This document shows positions 14,198 to 14,957 of a DNA stretch of 14,957 nucleotides, piece after piece. Below the pieces are notes generated by a model. That model had not been told where the DNA came from. It did not search any database and saw nothing but the letters and a program-made list of their open reading frames with translations. Both the position numbers and the translations under genes were made by a program. Source of the stretch: an uncultured Chlamydiae bacterium. Lineage in GTDB: Bacteria > Chlamydiota > Chlamydiia > Chlamydiales > SM23-39. The stretch spans positions 1 through 14,957 of the forward strand of contig CAIVVG010000049.1 of NCBI GenBank assembly GCA_903909295.1, written 5' to 3'. The number at the start of each line of letters is the position of its first letter. The stretch's first letter is position 1.

Positions 14198-14830
14198 CTA
14201 TTTTTGCTTGGAAGATTTTTCATTTGCCTCACGCAAGACGAGAAACTGCCAGTAGGCGCCCATCTGGGAAAACTCTTTTTCTAGCGTTTGGCTCACCGCT
14301 TCCAGCTCTTTTTGGTTTTGGAGGGAGGCTATCTGCTGTTGGAGCTGCGCTAAGAGGGGATGCTCTTGTACGGGAGTCCATAGGTCCTCGGCCAAGGTGA
14401 GCGACTTCAACGCTTTGAGGATGGTGGGCTGAAGGGTTCCGAAATCCTTCTTCAACATCGTGGCTGTGAGGATGTAGGCTTTGGTCTCTTTCACGAAGAG
14501 GACTTGCAGGGATTTCATGTCGCCCCAAGGGGAGGGTCCCGAACTTTCGGTCAGTCGCGCTTCGCCTGCGGCTATCTGAAATTTGCCGAGATCGCGCCAA
14601 GTAGTACCCGGTTCGGTCAAAATGTGCTCTTTGGCTCCCCGCACATATTCCTTCAAAGAGCAGTCGACCTCTTCAAAGGCCAGGCTGATATTGGGGGCAA
14701 ATTCGGTGGGGTTGTTCGCAGATCCGATAAAAGCGAGCTCGATGGGGGAGGCGGGGTCATTGGTTTTCGCAGGTTGCCAGCCCGAAGGGGGAGCAAAATA
14801 GCAAACGGTGGCGAGGAGGTAGATAAACAT
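14198..14830 (-). CDS. Exported or anchored protein, possible PsbP/DcrB-like fold
   Basis: No firm family. The 210-residue product starts with a short hydrophobic stretch (MFIYLLATVCYFA) that could be a signal peptide or anchor; C10 is not in a clear lipobox. The body runs PPSGWQPAK, then IELAFIG, FAPNISLAFEEV, an AAGEARL turn, SLQVLFVKETKAYILTATM, and TILKALKSLTL. This order of strands and the final helix resemble the PsbP/DcrB (DUF1795-type) fold; this is inferred from pattern, not alignment. A glutamine/glutamate-rich helix at about 158-185 (LLAQLQQQIASLQNQKELEA) looks like a coiled coil. The ATG lies two bases after the previous gene's stop, with only a weak AAAG before it. Confidence 0.72.
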   Translation of the reverse strand: MFIYLLATVCYFAPPSGWQPAKTNDPASPIELAFIGSANNPTEFAPNISLAFEEVDCSLKEYVRGAKEHILTEPGTTWRDLGKFQIAAGEARLTESSGPSPWGDMKSLQVLFVKETKAYILTATMLKKDFGTLQPTILKALKSLTLAEDLWTPVQEHPLLAQLQQQIASLQNQKELEAVSQTLEKEFSQMGAYWQFLVLREANEKSSKQK

Positions 14831-14832
14831 CT

Positions 14833-14923
14833 TTATTCGCTATGGTTGTGATCATTTTTGACGAGGATCGAGAGCGCGGCGATACTGCCCGCAAGGAGGA
14901 AGCCCCACCCCATCATCGATAAC
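14833..14923 (-). CDS. Truncated membrane-protein fragment at contig end
   Basis: The open frame ends with TAA at 14835-14833 and runs into the adapter boundary at 14923. The readable part is LSMMGWGFLLAGSIAALSIL followed by VKNDHNHSE: one hydrophobic stretch and a short polar tail. It may be the C-terminus of a larger membrane protein or a short protein starting at one of two ATGs (14916 or 14913). The stop is two bases from the next ATG, the tight spacing seen through the rest of this array. Product unknown. Confidence 0.5.
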
Positions 14924-14957
14924 AGATCGGAAGAGCACACGTCTGAACTCCAGTCAC
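14924..14957 (+). other. Illumina TruSeq adapter, assembly artefact
   Basis: The final 34 bases begin AGATCGGAAGAGCACACGTC and end TCCAGTCAC. By memory they match exactly the standard Illumina read-1 3' adapter. They are library sequence, not genome, and should be trimmed. The true contig end is 14923. Confidence 0.98.

Overview
The window is most likely from a member of the phylum Chlamydiota (Chlamydiae). The order tuf, tRNA-Trp, secE, nusG, rplK, rplA, rplJ, rplL, rpoB, rpoC followed by tal is the arrangement I know from Chlamydia. The predicted RpoB and RpoC proteins also match chlamydial sequences from memory, in length (1255 and 1397 residues) and over long stretches. Two lines counted by hand were 57% and 47% GC. 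If the whole genome is like that, it is richer in GC than the familiar pathogenic and amoeba-associated chlamydiae, so an environmental lineage is plausible. I cannot name a genus.

Positions 1-11181, plus strand: a tight transcription and translation cluster. It opens with the last codons of tuf, a stem-loop and tRNA-Trp. Then come SecE (protein export), NusG (transcription elongation and termination), the ribosomal stalk and stalk-base proteins L11, L1, L10 and L7/L12, and the two large RNA polymerase subunits. A terminator-like hairpin between rplL and rpoB probably works as an attenuator, letting more stalk protein than polymerase be made. A very strong UUCG-loop terminator closes the cluster after rpoC.

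Positions 11182-11387: non-coding, with five local inverted repeats in about 160 bases. It looks like an interspersed repeat or a structured RNA.

Positions 14923-11388, minus strand: a convergent accessory array of tightly packed genes. In transcription order it holds a truncated membrane-protein fragment, an exported or anchored protein with a possible PsbP/DcrB-like body, a small protein with a signal peptide and a second membrane segment, a lipoprotein, transaldolase (tal), two small adjacent cysteine-rich proteins that look like paralogues, and a small protein with a double hydrophobic segment like that of chlamydial inclusion-membrane proteins. Short gaps, a TAATG junction, a GTGA junction and a 62-base overlap suggest one transcript. 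The pentose-phosphate enzyme would then be co-expressed with envelope and lineage-specific proteins. No promoter for this array is visible; it would lie beyond the window end.

Positions 14924-14957 are not biological: they are an Illumina sequencing adapter left at the contig end. Everything before rpoC's terminator is ordinary housekeeping. The most novel material is the zinc-protein pair, the inclusion-membrane-like candidate and the hairpin cluster.
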